Shown: in pieces, positions 8,329 through 16,795 of the stretch
How positions within the stretch are numbered: position 1 is the stretch's first letter
Layout of the letters: each line of letters opens with the position of its first letter
Assembly (NCBI RefSeq): GCF_044904665.1
Contig: NZ_JADIKM010000001.1
Location: 124,001 to 188,000 of the forward strand
Origin: Dyella_A ginsengisoli
Lineage (GTDB): Bacteria; Pseudomonadota; Gammaproteobacteria; Xanthomonadales; Rhodanobacteraceae
Direction of reading: 5' to 3'
Length of the DNA: 64,000 bases
Made by a program: the position numbers and the translations under genes
Notes under the pieces: generated by a model
Seen by the model: only the letters and a program-made list of their open reading frames with translations
The model's database searches: none
What the model was told of the DNA's origin: nothing

Positions 8329-9813
8329 ATGACCCGTCTGGTCATCGTTGTCGAAAAGGCCTCCGACTGGGGCTCCTACTATCCCTCCGTCGACGTGATG
8401 AGCGCGATGGACTACCTGCGCGAGCCGATCGGCAACGACGACGAGCGCACCCACGTCATCAACCTGTGCCGCAGCTACAAGTACCTGGGCACCGGCTATT
8501 ACGTGTCGCTGCTGGCCGAGGCGCGCGGGCACCGCGTGATGCCCTCGGTGCGCACCATCAACGACCTGCGTCGTCGCTCGCTGTACGGCCTGGACATCGA
8601 CGACCTCAACCAGAAGCTCACCCACTTCCTGCCGGCCGGCGGCCGCGACACCACCGACTTCGGCATCCTGGTGTACTTCGGCGAGACCGCCTACCCGGCG
8701 CTGCAGGACCTCACGCACCAGGTGTTCGAGATGTTTCCCTGCCCGCTGCTGCGCATCGAGTTCGAGCGCGAGCGCGTGTGGCAAGTCGCCTCGATCAAGC
8801 CGGTCGGCCTGCACACGCTGGATGACGCGCAGGAAGACGCCTTCGCCGCCGAGCTGGATCGCTTCTCCAAGAAGCTCTGGCGCAAGCCGCGCGCGCGCAA
8901 GCGCTACCGCTACGACATCGCGATGCTGGTCGACCCGAACGAGCAGATGCCGCCGTCGAACAAGAAGGCGCTGAAGTCCTTCGTCGAGGCGGGCAAGGAG
9001 CTCGGCATCGAGGTCGATCCGATCGGCAAGAACGACTACCAGCGGCTGGCCGAGTACGACGGCCTGTTCATCCGCGAGACCACCGCCAGCGACAACCACA
9101 CCTACCGCTTCGCCCACCGGGCGGAGAAGGAAGGCATGGTGGTGATCGACGACCCGGCCTCGATCCTGCGTTGCACCAACAAGATCTTCCTCAACGACCT
9201 GATGGTCTCGCGCAAGCTCGCCGTGCCGCGCACGGAGATCCTCTACCGCGAGAACACCAAGAGTCTGAAGGAAGTCGGCGAGAAGCTCGGCTTCCCGATC
9301 GTGCTCAAGATTCCCGACGGCTCGTTCTCGCGCGGCGTGGTCAAGGTGGAGAATGCCGCCGCGCTGGAGAAGGCGGCCGGCGAGCTGTTCCAGCACAGCG
9401 CGCTGCTGCTGGCGCAGGAATTTCTCTACACCGAGTTCGACTGGCGCATCGGCGTGCTCAACCGCGAGCCGCTGTACGCATGCAAGTACTACATGTCGCG
9501 CGGCCACTGGCAGATCTACAACCACGGCGCCAAGGGCACGGCCAAGTCCGGCGGCTTCGAGACGATTCCGGTGCGCGATGCCCCGAGCGACGTGGTGAAG
9601 CTCGCATTGAAGGCCACCAACGCGGTCGGCGACGGCCTGTACGGCGTGGACCTCAAGCAGGTCCACGGCAAGCCGGTGGTGATCGAGGTGAACGACAACC
9701 CGTCGATCGACGCCGGCGTGGAAGATGTCTACCTCGGCGAGGACCTGTACCTGCGCGTGATGCAGGAGTTCCTGCGCCGGATGGAACACAAGCGGCTCGG
9801 CATCGGCCGCTGA
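8329..9813 (+). CDS. RimK-family ATP-grasp ligase with N-terminal RLAN domain
   Basis: A 494-residue protein. The N-terminal 190 residues (VIVVEKASDWGSYYPSVDV, INLCRSYKYLGTGYYVSLLAEARGH) are the RimK-like ATP-grasp N-terminal (RLAN) domain. The C-terminal 300 residues are ATP-grasp, with FPIVLKIPDGSFSRGVVKV (ATP-binding strand and flexible loop) and the metal-binding VIEVNDNPSIDAGVED. This family forms peptide or isopeptide bonds, probably adding amino acids to a protein or small molecule. Its usual partner, a GNAT-C39 peptidase protein, is here a stand-alone GNAT encoded divergently. It is not RimK for ribosomal protein S6, which is about 300 residues. It converges on the cyclic-di-GMP gene. 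Confidence 0.9.
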   Translation: MTRLVIVVEKASDWGSYYPSVDVMSAMDYLREPIGNDDERTHVINLCRSYKYLGTGYYVSLLAEARGHRVMPSVRTINDLRRRSLYGLDIDDLNQKLTHFLPAGGRDTTDFGILVYFGETAYPALQDLTHQVFEMFPCPLLRIEFERERVWQVASIKPVGLHTLDDAQEDAFAAELDRFSKKLWRKPRARKRYRYDIAMLVDPNEQMPPSNKKALKSFVEAGKELGIEVDPIGKNDYQRLAEYDGLFIRETTASDNHTYRFAHRAEKEGMVVIDDPASILRCTNKIFLNDLMVSRKLAVPRTEILYRENTKSLKEVGEKLGFPIVLKIPDGSFSRGVVKVENAAALEKAAGELFQHSALLLAQEFLYTEFDWRIGVLNREPLYACKYYMSRGHWQIYNHGAKGTAKSGGFETIPVRDAPSDVVKLALKATNAVGDGLYGVDLKQVHGKPVVIEVNDNPSIDAGVEDVYLGEDLYLRVMQEFLRRMEHKRLGIGR

Positions 9814-9819
9814 GTCCGC

Positions 9820-11853
9820 TCAGCCGTCGAGCGTGGGCGCGGCGCAGCGTTCGCGCAGCATCGCGGCCACCCGCTCCGCATCGAGCGGACGTCCGAACAG
9901 GAAACCCTGGCCGGTGTCGCAGCCGGCCCGCTGCAGCCAGCGCGCCTGCTCCTCGGTCTCCACGCCTTCGGCGATGGTGTGCAGGCGCAGCTTGCGCGCC
10001 AGCGCGATGATCGCCTCGGCGATCTCGCGATCATGGTGCGAGCGGCGCGCGCCGTGCACGAACGACTGGTCGATCTTGATCGCCCGCGCCGGCAGCTGGC
10101 GCAGGTGGCTGAGGCTGGAGAAGCCGGTGCCGAAGTCGTCGATGGCGATGCGAAAGCCCAGCGTGTCCAGCGTGCGCAGCTGGCCCAGCGTGGTGTGCAC
10201 GTCGGTCATCGCGGCCGTCTCGGTGATCTCGAACTCGATCGCGTCGCGATCCAGCCCCGCCTCGCCCAGCGTGCGCAGCAGCGACGGCACGAACTGCGCG
10301 CCCTGCACCTCCTGCATCGACAGGTTGATCGCCACCGGCACCAGCGGCAGTCCCTGCGCGCGCCACTGGGCGATCTGCCCGGCCACCTCGCGCACCACCG
10401 TCTCGCCGAGCCGGGCGATCAGCCCGCAATCCTCGGCCAGCGGGATGAACACCGACGGCGGCAGCGCGCCCCGGGTGGGATGCGCCCAGCGCGCCAGCGC
10501 CTCCAGACCCACCAGTTCGCGCGTGCGCAGGTCTACCTTCGGCTGGTAGCAGACGCGAATCTCGCCGCGGCCCAGCCCTTCGCGCAACTCGGTGGACAGC
10601 GCCAGCCGCTCGCTGGCCTGCTCGATCATCCTCGGCTCGTAGAAACAGAAGCCGGCCTTGCCGCGCTGCTTGGCCGCGTACATCGCGATGTCGGCGTGGC
10701 GCAGCAGTTCGGCCGGGTCGTCGCCGTCGCCGGGGAACATCGCCACGCCGATGCTGGGGGTGGCGGTCACCTTCTGCCCGGCCACCAGCACCGGCGCGCT
10801 GACCCGGGCGAGGATCTTGTCGCAGATCGCACTCAGGTTGCCGCGGCTGCGGTAGCGCTCCAGCACCACCACGAATTCGTCGCCGCCGAAGCGCGCCACG
10901 GTGTCGCGCGGGCGCACGCTGTCGCGCAGCGCGTCGGCCACGCAGCGCAGGAACGCGTCGCCGGCCTCGTGGCCGAGCGTGTCGTTGATCGACTTGAAAC
11001 CGTCCAGGTCGATGAACATCACCGCGACCTCGAACGCCTCGCGACGCGCGTTCGGCAGCAGCTCCTGCAGCTGGGCCAGCACCTTAGCGCGGTTGGGCAG
11101 CGCGGTGAGCACGTCGTGGAACGCCTGGTGCACCAGCGCCTGGCGCGCGGCCTCCAGCTCGCCGCGGATCTGCGCCGCCTGGCGTGCCAGCTCGCGCTGC
11201 GCGCGCAGCACCACCGCAGCCAGCAGCAGGACCAGGGCGGAAATCACGAAGGCCGCCGCGGCCGGCGCCGTCGCGACGTTTCTGCCGAGTAGCTGCGCCG
11301 CCGCGGCATCGCGCGCCATCGCCACGCCCACGCAAGGCACCGCGACCACGGTCAGGCCCAGCACGGCGGCCGACAACCACGCGCGCCAGCGCGTCGGCAC
11401 CTGCCCGCGCAGCGCGAGCGCCAGCCAGGCGCCGACGATCGCGCAGAGCAGCATGCTGGCGAGGTCGGGGATGATCGCGCCGCCGTCCAGCGACAGGTCC
11501 AGCCGGCTGGCGAACGCCAGGCCGCCGCCGAGCGTGATGCCGGCCAGTGCGGTCGCCAGCGCGGGCCGCCGCGGACGTTCCATCAGCCAGAGCGCGGCCG
11601 CGGTGGCCAGCCAGGTGGTGCCGAAGGCGGCCGCGTCGCGCAAGCCGTCCAGTCCGCTGGAGGCCGCCAAGCCGAGCTGCCGCGTCGCCCACACGCCGAC
11701 CGCCAGCACCGCCGCGCCGAAGCCCAGCCACAGCGCCGGCACGGCGCCGCGCGTGCGGGTGACGCGGCCGATCACGTCCAGCGCCAGGTAGGCATGCAAG
11801 GTGGCGAGCGCGCTCAGCAGCGCGAGCAACCAGAGGTTGTCAGGGTGTGCCAT
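9820..11853 (-). CDS. Membrane GGDEF-EAL cyclic-di-GMP protein with degenerate MHYT-like sensor
   Basis: Multi-pass N-terminal region of about 215 residues, a short coiled linker, then GGDEF and EAL domains. GGDEF is intact (RFGGDEFVVVLE), and an inhibitory site RPRD lies five residues before it. EAL is intact (VGLEALARW), with FEITET and the catalytic DDFGTG, so both synthesis and breakdown of cyclic di-GMP are possible. The membrane part has a helix pattern like MHYT sensors (LASLATLHAYLALD-type), but the M-H-Y-T motif itself is absent. The ATG at 11853 is preferred over a GTG 42 bp upstream. Which activity prevails cannot be told. Confidence 0.9.
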   Translation of the reverse strand: MAHPDNLWLLALLSALATLHAYLALDVIGRVTRTRGAVPALWLGFGAAVLAVGVWATRQLGLAASSGLDGLRDAAAFGTTWLATAAALWLMERPRRPALATALAGITLGGGLAFASRLDLSLDGGAIIPDLASMLLCAIVGAWLALALRGQVPTRWRAWLSAAVLGLTVVAVPCVGVAMARDAAAAQLLGRNVATAPAAAAFVISALVLLLAAVVLRAQRELARQAAQIRGELEAARQALVHQAFHDVLTALPNRAKVLAQLQELLPNARREAFEVAVMFIDLDGFKSINDTLGHEAGDAFLRCVADALRDSVRPRDTVARFGGDEFVVVLERYRSRGNLSAICDKILARVSAPVLVAGQKVTATPSIGVAMFPGDGDDPAELLRHADIAMYAAKQRGKAGFCFYEPRMIEQASERLALSTELREGLGRGEIRVCYQPKVDLRTRELVGLEALARWAHPTRGALPPSVFIPLAEDCGLIARLGETVVREVAGQIAQWRAQGLPLVPVAINLSMQEVQGAQFVPSLLRTLGEAGLDRDAIEFEITETAAMTDVHTTLGQLRTLDTLGFRIAIDDFGTGFSSLSHLRQLPARAIKIDQSFVHGARRSHHDREIAEAIIALARKLRLHTIAEGVETEEQARWLQRAGCDTGQGFLFGRPLDAERVAAMLRERCAAPTLDG

Positions 11854-11982
11854 GCGGCCCCGTGCAAAGGCCTGCTGCCGCGAGGGGCGAGGCACTGGAA
11901 GACGATCAGGAACAGCGCCACTTTTAGCACAGATGCCGCCGTCCGCCGCGTGCGGTACGGCCTGCGGCGGACGGTCGATCGC

Positions 11983-12201
11983 TCAGCCGGCGCGCAGGCG
12001 CAGGCCGAGCAGGGCGCTGACTGGTGCCAGTACCAGCCAGAACGTCGGCGACCAGCCCGACTCCAGGGTATGCGCGGGCACCGGCGTCAGCGCCAGCGCG
12101 AACAGCCCCACGCCCAGCCAGCACAGGCCGATGGCGGCGACCCACTGGGTGAACGGCGAGGCGTGGGCGAGCGGGAACGACGGCAGCGAACGACGGGACA
12201 T
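11983..12201 (-). CDS. Small two-helix membrane protein
   Basis: A 72-residue protein with two hydrophobic segments (WVAAIGLCWLGVGLFALAL and TFWLVLAPVSALLGLRL) and a basic N-terminus MSRRSLPSF. GGAG lies upstream of the ATG at 12201. No family recognised. It is upstream of the GGDEF-EAL gene on the same strand with about 130 bp between them, so co-transcription is possible. Its small size and plain composition leave the function open. Confidence 0.55.
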   Translation of the reverse strand: MSRRSLPSFPLAHASPFTQWVAAIGLCWLGVGLFALALTPVPAHTLESGWSPTFWLVLAPVSALLGLRLRAG

Positions 12202-12368
12202 GGCGAGCTCCGGCAACGGGCGTGAGTGCAGGCGCCGAGCTTCCGCGGCCCGCGTCTCAGCGGCTGCGATGGCCCGCGACGGCGGCTTTCACGGCGCGGA
12301 CTGCATCATTCCGCGCGGCCGCTCCGTACCCGTGGGTACCCGCCCGTCGTTGCCCTCGAGGACCCGCC

Positions 12369-12926
12369 ATGAAACCCCGCTTCACCGCCCTGCTCACCCT
12401 GCTCGTCGTCGCCCTGCTCGGCGGCTGCGCCAGCCAGCCGCCGCTGCGCCAGGCGAAAGACGTCGACCTCGCCCGCTACATGGGCACCTGGTACGTGATC
12501 GGTCACGTGCCGTACTTTGCCGAAAAGGGCGACGTGGCCACCGCCGACGAGTACCGCCTCAAGCCTGACGGCGACATCGCGGTCACCTACCACTACCGCA
12601 AGGGCTTCGATGCACCGGAGAAGACCTGGGCCGGCAAGGCCTGGCTGCCCGATCCGGCCGACACCGCGCACTGGAAGGTGCAGCTGGTGTGGCCGTTGCG
12701 CTCGGACTACGTGATCGTGGACCTCGCGCCCGACTACCGCTCGGTGCTGATCGGCCTGCCCTCGCGCAAGCTCATGTGGATCATGGCGCGCGAGCGCCAG
12801 CTGCCCGCCGCCGAGTACCAGAGGCTGCTCGCCGTGGCCAAGGCCGAGGGCTTTCCGGTCGACCAGGTGCGCAAGGTGCCGCAGCGGTGTGAAGACCTCG
12901 GCCAGGCGGGCTTCGAGCAGCCCTGA
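12369..12926 (+). CDS. blc: Outer-membrane lipoprotein lipocalin (Blc-like)
   Basis: A 185-residue lipoprotein: signal with lipobox LLGGC, then the lipocalin fold. The first lipocalin motif is YMGTWYVIGHVPYF (G-x-W). A second conserved stretch, SDYVIVDLAPDYRSVLIG, and the third-region Arg in LMWIMARERQLP follow. Bacterial lipocalins bind fatty acids or lysophospholipids and act in envelope stress. The start follows GAGGA. It is upstream of aroE on the same strand with 65 bp between. Confidence 0.9.
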   Translation: MKPRFTALLTLLVVALLGGCASQPPLRQAKDVDLARYMGTWYVIGHVPYFAEKGDVATADEYRLKPDGDIAVTYHYRKGFDAPEKTWAGKAWLPDPADTAHWKVQLVWPLRSDYVIVDLAPDYRSVLIGLPSRKLMWIMARERQLPAAEYQRLLAVAKAEGFPVDQVRKVPQRCEDLGQAGFEQP

Positions 12927-12991
12927 TTCCGGGCGGAGCGGCGCCACGGCGCGGGTAGAATGTGCGGTCATCCACCAGCAGGAACCGCGTC

Positions 12992-13813
12992 ATGACCGAC
13001 CGCCGCTACGCCGTGTTTGGCCATCCGATCGGCCACTCGCAGTCGCCGCGCATCCACCGCGCGTTCGGCGAGCAATTCGGCCTGGCGGTGGACTACCGCG
13101 CCATCGACGCCGCGCCGGCGGATTTCCCCGAGGCGGTGCGCGATTTCTTCGCCGACGCCGGCCATGGCGCCAACGTCACGCTGCCGCACAAGGCCGCGGC
13201 GTTGGCACTGGCCGACACCGCCAGCGAGGCGGCCCACCGCGCCGGCACCGCCAACGTGCTGACCCGGCTGGACGACGGCCGTCTCGCCGCGCACAACACC
13301 GACGGCGCCGGCCTGGTGCGCGACCTCACCGAGCGCCACCGCGTCGACCTGCGCGGCCACGACGCGCTGCTGCTCGGTGCAGGCGGCGCGGCGCGCGGCG
13401 TGGCTTGGTCGCTGCTGGACGCCGGCGTGCAGAGTCTCACCATCGTCAACCGCAGTCCCGGCCCGGCCGACGCGCTGGCCGACGCCATCGGCGAGCCCGA
13501 GCGCGTGCACACGCGCTACTGGAGCGACCTGGCGGACATCGGCAGCTACAACCTGATCCTCAACGCCACCTCGGCCGGCGTGCTCGGCGCCGCGCTCGAG
13601 CTGCCCGGCGCCATCGTCGGCAGCCGCGCGCTCTGCTACGACCTCAGCTACGGCCAGGCCGCGATCGCCTTCCTCGCCTGGGCGCAGAGCGCCGGCGCGC
13701 TGTTCGCCTTCGACGGCCTGGGCATGCTGGTGGAGACCGCCGCCGACGCCTTCGAGCTGTGGCACGGCCGACGACCGGACACCGATCCGGTGTACGCCGC
13801 GCTGCGCGGCTGA
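12992..13813 (+). CDS. aroE: Shikimate dehydrogenase
   Basis: NADP-dependent reduction of 3-dehydroshikimate to shikimate in aromatic amino acid synthesis. The substrate-binding HPIGHSQSPRIHR and the NVTLPHK motif with the catalytic Lys are both present, as is the nucleotide loop LLGAGGAARG. Length of 273 residues is normal. GGA lies nine bases before the ATG. The Cys-cluster gene follows after 11 bp and is probably co-transcribed. Confidence 0.96.
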   Translation: MTDRRYAVFGHPIGHSQSPRIHRAFGEQFGLAVDYRAIDAAPADFPEAVRDFFADAGHGANVTLPHKAAALALADTASEAAHRAGTANVLTRLDDGRLAAHNTDGAGLVRDLTERHRVDLRGHDALLLGAGGAARGVAWSLLDAGVQSLTIVNRSPGPADALADAIGEPERVHTRYWSDLADIGSYNLILNATSAGVLGAALELPGAIVGSRALCYDLSYGQAAIAFLAWAQSAGALFAFDGLGMLVETAADAFELWHGRRPDTDPVYAALRG

Positions 13814-13824
13814 GGCGCGCGCCG

Positions 13825-14076
13825 ATGGACTGCCGCGTCGGCTGCGGCGCCTGCTGCATCGCCCCGTCGATCAGCACGCCGATTCCCGGCATGCCGCACG
13901 GCAAGCCCGCCGGCGTGCGCTGCGTGCAGCTGGATGACGCCAACCGCTGCCGCCTGTTCGGCCAGCCCGATCGCCCCGCGGTGTGCGCCAGCCTGCGTCC
14001 GGAGCCGGCGATGTGCGGCACCGACCGCGCGCACGCGCTGGCCTGGCTTGGTGCGCTGGAGGCGGCCACCCGCTGA
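13825..14076 (+). CDS. YkgJ-family cysteine-cluster protein
   Basis: An 83-residue protein starting MDCRVGCGACC, the CxxxCxxCC cluster of the YkgJ/UPF0153 family, with further Cys in GVRCVQLDDANRCRLF, AVCASLRP and AMCG. Such clusters probably bind zinc or an iron-sulfur centre. It lies 11 bp after aroE in the same direction. Function is not known. Confidence 0.85.
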   Translation: MDCRVGCGACCIAPSISTPIPGMPHGKPAGVRCVQLDDANRCRLFGQPDRPAVCASLRPEPAMCGTDRAHALAWLGALEAATR

Positions 14077-14162
14077 GCGCACTGCGACGCCACGCGAGCG
14101 CAACATCGGCTCATTAGTCTGGCGCGCCGCCGGCGGCTGGCCGGTGCTTCGATGTCGTGCCC

Positions 14163-15134
14163 ATGCTCCCCGAGTCCCGCCCGTTCCCGCGCGCGCGTCA
14201 GCGCGGCGACTTCCGCGTCGCCCTCGCGATCACGCTGATCCTGCTCGCCTGCGGCGGCGCCCTGACCTGGGCGTGGTGGCAGCGCACGCGTGCCGAGGAC
14301 GTCGCCACCAAACCGGCGACCACCGGTTCGATCGTCCGCGCCGATGCGCCGCCCACCGCGCCACGCTCCGTCGAGCAGCTGCTGGGCGAAGCGCGCGCCG
14401 CGGTCGCCGCGCAGCAGCTGGTGGCGCCGACCGGGCAGAGCGCGTTCGAGCGCTACCTCGCGGTGCTCGCGCAGCAGCCGTCCAACAGCGTCGCCAGCGA
14501 CGCGCTGCGCGAACTGTTCCCGTTCGCCGCCGAACAGGTCGGCGCCACCATCCGCGCCGGGCAGCTCGACGAGGCGCAGCGCCAGCTCGACCTGCTCGCC
14601 CGCGCCGATCCGGCGAACTACACGCTGACCCTGCTGCGCGGCCAGCTTGCCGATCAGCACCAGCGCGCGCTCGCCGCCGCGGCCGTCGCGGCCGCGCCAG
14701 CGCAGGCTCCGGCAAGGACGCCGGCGAGCCGCGAACCGGTGGCCGCCGCCGCGCCCGCGCCCGCGCCCGCGCCGGAGCAGGCGCCGGCCGCGGCTCCGCT
14801 CGTTGCGGCGGCGGTAGCCGCCCCGCCCGCGGCGACATCCGCACCCGCACCCGCGCCGAGCGTGCCCGCCACCGCGCCGGTGCTGCAGCGCCGGGTCGAG
14901 CCGTACTACCCGCAGGAGGCGCGGCGCAGCCGTCGCGAAGGCTGGGTGCAAGTGCAGTTCACCGTGCAGCCGGACGGGCACGTGGACGCGGTCAAGGTGC
15001 TGCAGTCCAAGCCGGGCAGCGTGTTCGACCTGGCCGCCACCACGGCCGTGCAGCGCTGGGTGTTCGCGCCGGCCACGCGCAACGGCCAGCCGGTGGCGGT
15101 GAGCCTGCGCCAGCGGCTGGACTTCCGCCTGTAA
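14163..15134 (+). CDS. TonB-like energy transducer with a tetratricopeptide-like insert domain
   Basis: One membrane helix near residues 20-42, a folded region at about 60-165, a Pro/Ala-rich periplasmic spacer at about 170-240, and a TonB C-terminal domain from about 245 with PYYPQEARRSRREGWVQVQF. TonB proteins pass energy from ExbBD to outer-membrane receptors. The central region (LLGEARAAVAAQQLVAPTG ... AGQLDEAQRQLDLLARADP) is clearly similar to the lipoprotein encoded next. No exbB or exbD is present in the window. I take the ATG at 14163; a GTG two codons upstream is possible. Confidence 0.85.
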   Translation: MLPESRPFPRARQRGDFRVALAITLILLACGGALTWAWWQRTRAEDVATKPATTGSIVRADAPPTAPRSVEQLLGEARAAVAAQQLVAPTGQSAFERYLAVLAQQPSNSVASDALRELFPFAAEQVGATIRAGQLDEAQRQLDLLARADPANYTLTLLRGQLADQHQRALAAAAVAAAPAQAPARTPASREPVAAAAPAPAPAPEQAPAAAPLVAAAVAAPPAATSAPAPAPSVPATAPVLQRRVEPYYPQEARRSRREGWVQVQFTVQPDGHVDAVKVLQSKPGSVFDLAATTAVQRWVFAPATRNGQPVAVSLRQRLDFRL

Positions 15135-15220
15135 CCGGATCGCGCCTGGCGTCACCGGCCTGACACGCGCGCCGGTCACCATGCGCGGCCCGTCCCCGCG
15201 CGTTTTATCGAGTAGCCCCC

Positions 15221-15736
15221 ATGCGTCTGCCCGATCCGTCCCTGCGCCGTCCGCTCCGTTGGTCGATCGCCACGCTCAGCCTGCTCGTCGGCCTCGCCGG
15301 TTGCAGCCGCCACGAGGCCGCCACGCCCGACGCGTCCACGGGTGGCGATCAGGACGGCGTGGGCATCCTGCTCAACCTCGCCGACCAGGCGCTGGCCGAG
15401 CATCGGCTGGTGGCGCCGGCCGGTGCCAACGCGTACGAGTTCTATCTCAGCGTGCTGGAGCTCGATCCCGCCAATGCGGTGGCGCGCCAGCACCTGGGCG
15501 AGCAGATGCCCGACGCGATGGCCGCGGTGGAACAGGCAATCAACGCGCGCCAGCTCGACGAGGCCGAACGCGAATTGCGCCTGCTGCGCGAGGCGGACAG
15601 CGACAACTTCACGTTGTCGCTACTGGCCGGCAAGCTCGACGCACAGCGCATGATCGTGGTGCGCGAGGACGAGGCGCGCGCTGCCGCGATTCGGGCGAAG
15701 GCGGAAGCCGCCGAGGAAGCCGCGGCCGCCCGCTGA
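15221..15736 (+). CDS. Lipoprotein sharing the central domain of the preceding TonB-like protein
   Basis: A 171-residue lipoprotein: signal ending LVGLAGC, then a helical domain at about 47-145, then an Ala/Glu/Arg-rich helical tail. The helical domain parallels the upstream TonB-like gene: LVAPAGANAYEFYLSVLELDP against LVAPTGQSAFERYLAVLAQQP, and ARQLDEAERELRLLREADS against AGQLDEAQRQLDLLARADP. The two genes probably arose by duplication, one copy keeping the TonB end and the other a lipid anchor. They are co-oriented with 86 bp between. A partnership in the periplasm is inference. Confidence 0.8.
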   Translation: MRLPDPSLRRPLRWSIATLSLLVGLAGCSRHEAATPDASTGGDQDGVGILLNLADQALAEHRLVAPAGANAYEFYLSVLELDPANAVARQHLGEQMPDAMAAVEQAINARQLDEAERELRLLREADSDNFTLSLLAGKLDAQRMIVVREDEARAAAIRAKAEAAEEAAAAR

Positions 15737-15744
15737 ACAACGCC

Positions 15745-16074
15745 TCAGCGCAGCAGCGGACCGACACGCTGCTCCAGCAGCGCCACCAGTTCGGGCTGCA
15801 TGAACGCGTAGCGGTCGGGAATGTCGATGCTGACCACGCGCTTGCCGCCGAGCCGGGAGCCGAAGCGTTGGCGCAGTCGCCTGGCATGGCGCGCCTCCAT
15901 CACTACCACGAGATCGGCCCAGTCCAGCTGGGCGGGATCGAGCGGTGTCTCCGCGTCGTCGGCCAGGCCGGCCGAGTCGACTTCCAGCCCGGGCCAGGCG
16001 GCGAATACAGCCGCCGCCGTGGGACTGCGCAAGCGGTGCCGGCTGCACAGGAACAGCACGCGCCGGGGCGTCAT
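15745..16074 (-). CDS. Low-molecular-weight protein-tyrosine-phosphatase-like protein
   Basis: A 109-residue cytoplasmic protein that opens with VLFLCSRHRLRSPTA; C10 and R16 form the CX5R phosphate loop. A later Asp in SIDIPDRYAF could be the general acid, but the usual DPxxG/Y form is changed. It is shorter than classical LMW phosphatases (about 150), as in a xanthomonad subfamily. Its ATG overlaps the TGA of the gamma-carbonic-anhydrase gene (ATGA), so the two are translationally coupled. The substrate is unknown. Confidence 0.8.
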   Translation of the reverse strand: MTPRRVLFLCSRHRLRSPTAAAVFAAWPGLEVDSAGLADDAETPLDPAQLDWADLVVVMEARHARRLRQRFGSRLGGKRVVSIDIPDRYAFMQPELVALLEQRVGPLLR

Positions 16075-16607
16075 CCAGCCTCGGCCAGGTAGCCGTCCTT
16101 GATCCGCACGTAGTGGTCGGCGGAGTAGTGCATCTGCTCGACCTGCCGGTCGCTCAGCAGGCGTACGCACCTGGCCGGGTTGCCCAGCCACAGCTCCCGC
16201 TCGCCGACCACCTTGCCCGGCGGGATCAGGCTGCCGGCGCCGACGAAGCCGTACTTCCTCACCACCGCGCCGTCGAGCACGGTGGCGTGCATGCCGATCA
16301 GGCAGTAGTCCTCGATGGTGCAGGCGTGGATCACCGCGCCGTGGCCGACCGTGACGCCCTCGCCAATCACCGTGGGAAAGCCGCCCGGCGAGTACGGGCC
16401 GTCGTGGGTGACGTGCACCACGGCGCCGTCCTGCACGTTGCTGCGCGCGCCCACGCGGATGAAGTGCACGTCGCCGCGCAGCACCGCGCCGGGCCAGATC
16501 GAGACGTCGTCAGCCAGCTCGACGCGGCCGATCACCGTGGCTGCCGCATCGACGTAGACGCGCTGGCCGAGCGCGGGGGTGTGGCCCTGGTAGGTGCGGA
16601 TGCTCAT
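16071..16607 (-). CDS. Gamma-carbonic-anhydrase-like hexapeptide-repeat protein
   Basis: A 178-residue left-handed beta-helix protein of the YrdA/PaaY group. Metal-binding histidines are seen as H65 (VVHVTHDG) and the pair H89/H94 (VGHGAVIHAC), matching the Cam-type spacing. RGDVHFIRVGARSNVQDGAVVH is the conserved core (split here by the catalytic loop). It probably trimerises and binds zinc or iron; carbonic anhydrase activity is often weak or absent in this group. It is coupled to the downstream phosphatase gene by an ATGA overlap. Confidence 0.9.
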   Translation of the reverse strand: MSIRTYQGHTPALGQRVYVDAAATVIGRVELADDVSIWPGAVLRGDVHFIRVGARSNVQDGAVVHVTHDGPYSPGGFPTVIGEGVTVGHGAVIHACTIEDYCLIGMHATVLDGAVVRKYGFVGAGSLIPPGKVVGERELWLGNPARCVRLLSDRQVEQMHYSADHYVRIKDGYLAEAG

Positions 16608-16619
16608 GCGGCCATTCTA

Positions 16620-16795
16620 GGAGCGAGGAGTGAGTGAAGAGGAGTGAGGAGTGAGAGAGAGCAAGAGCGTCCGGGGATGCCCGGACACGCCGCGTTGAGT
16701 AGCGAGAGAGATGGCGGCCTCCGCACAGGTGGCGCCGCCCGCAGCGGCCCTCCTCTCACTCCTCACTCCTCTCCACTCCACTCACTCCTCGCTCC
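16620..16795. repeat. Long GA/CT-rich inverted repeat between the gamma-CA and patatin genes
   Basis: The left arm begins GGAGCGAGGAGTGAGTG at 16620 and continues AGGAGTGAGGAGTGAGAG. The right arm (about 16751-16795) is nearly its exact reverse complement, with about 90 bp between. The arms are almost pure purine on one strand. The right arm covers the last 13 codons of the patatin gene. It may serve as a strong hairpin between two genes on the same strand or be a mobile repeat unit. Confidence 0.7.
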
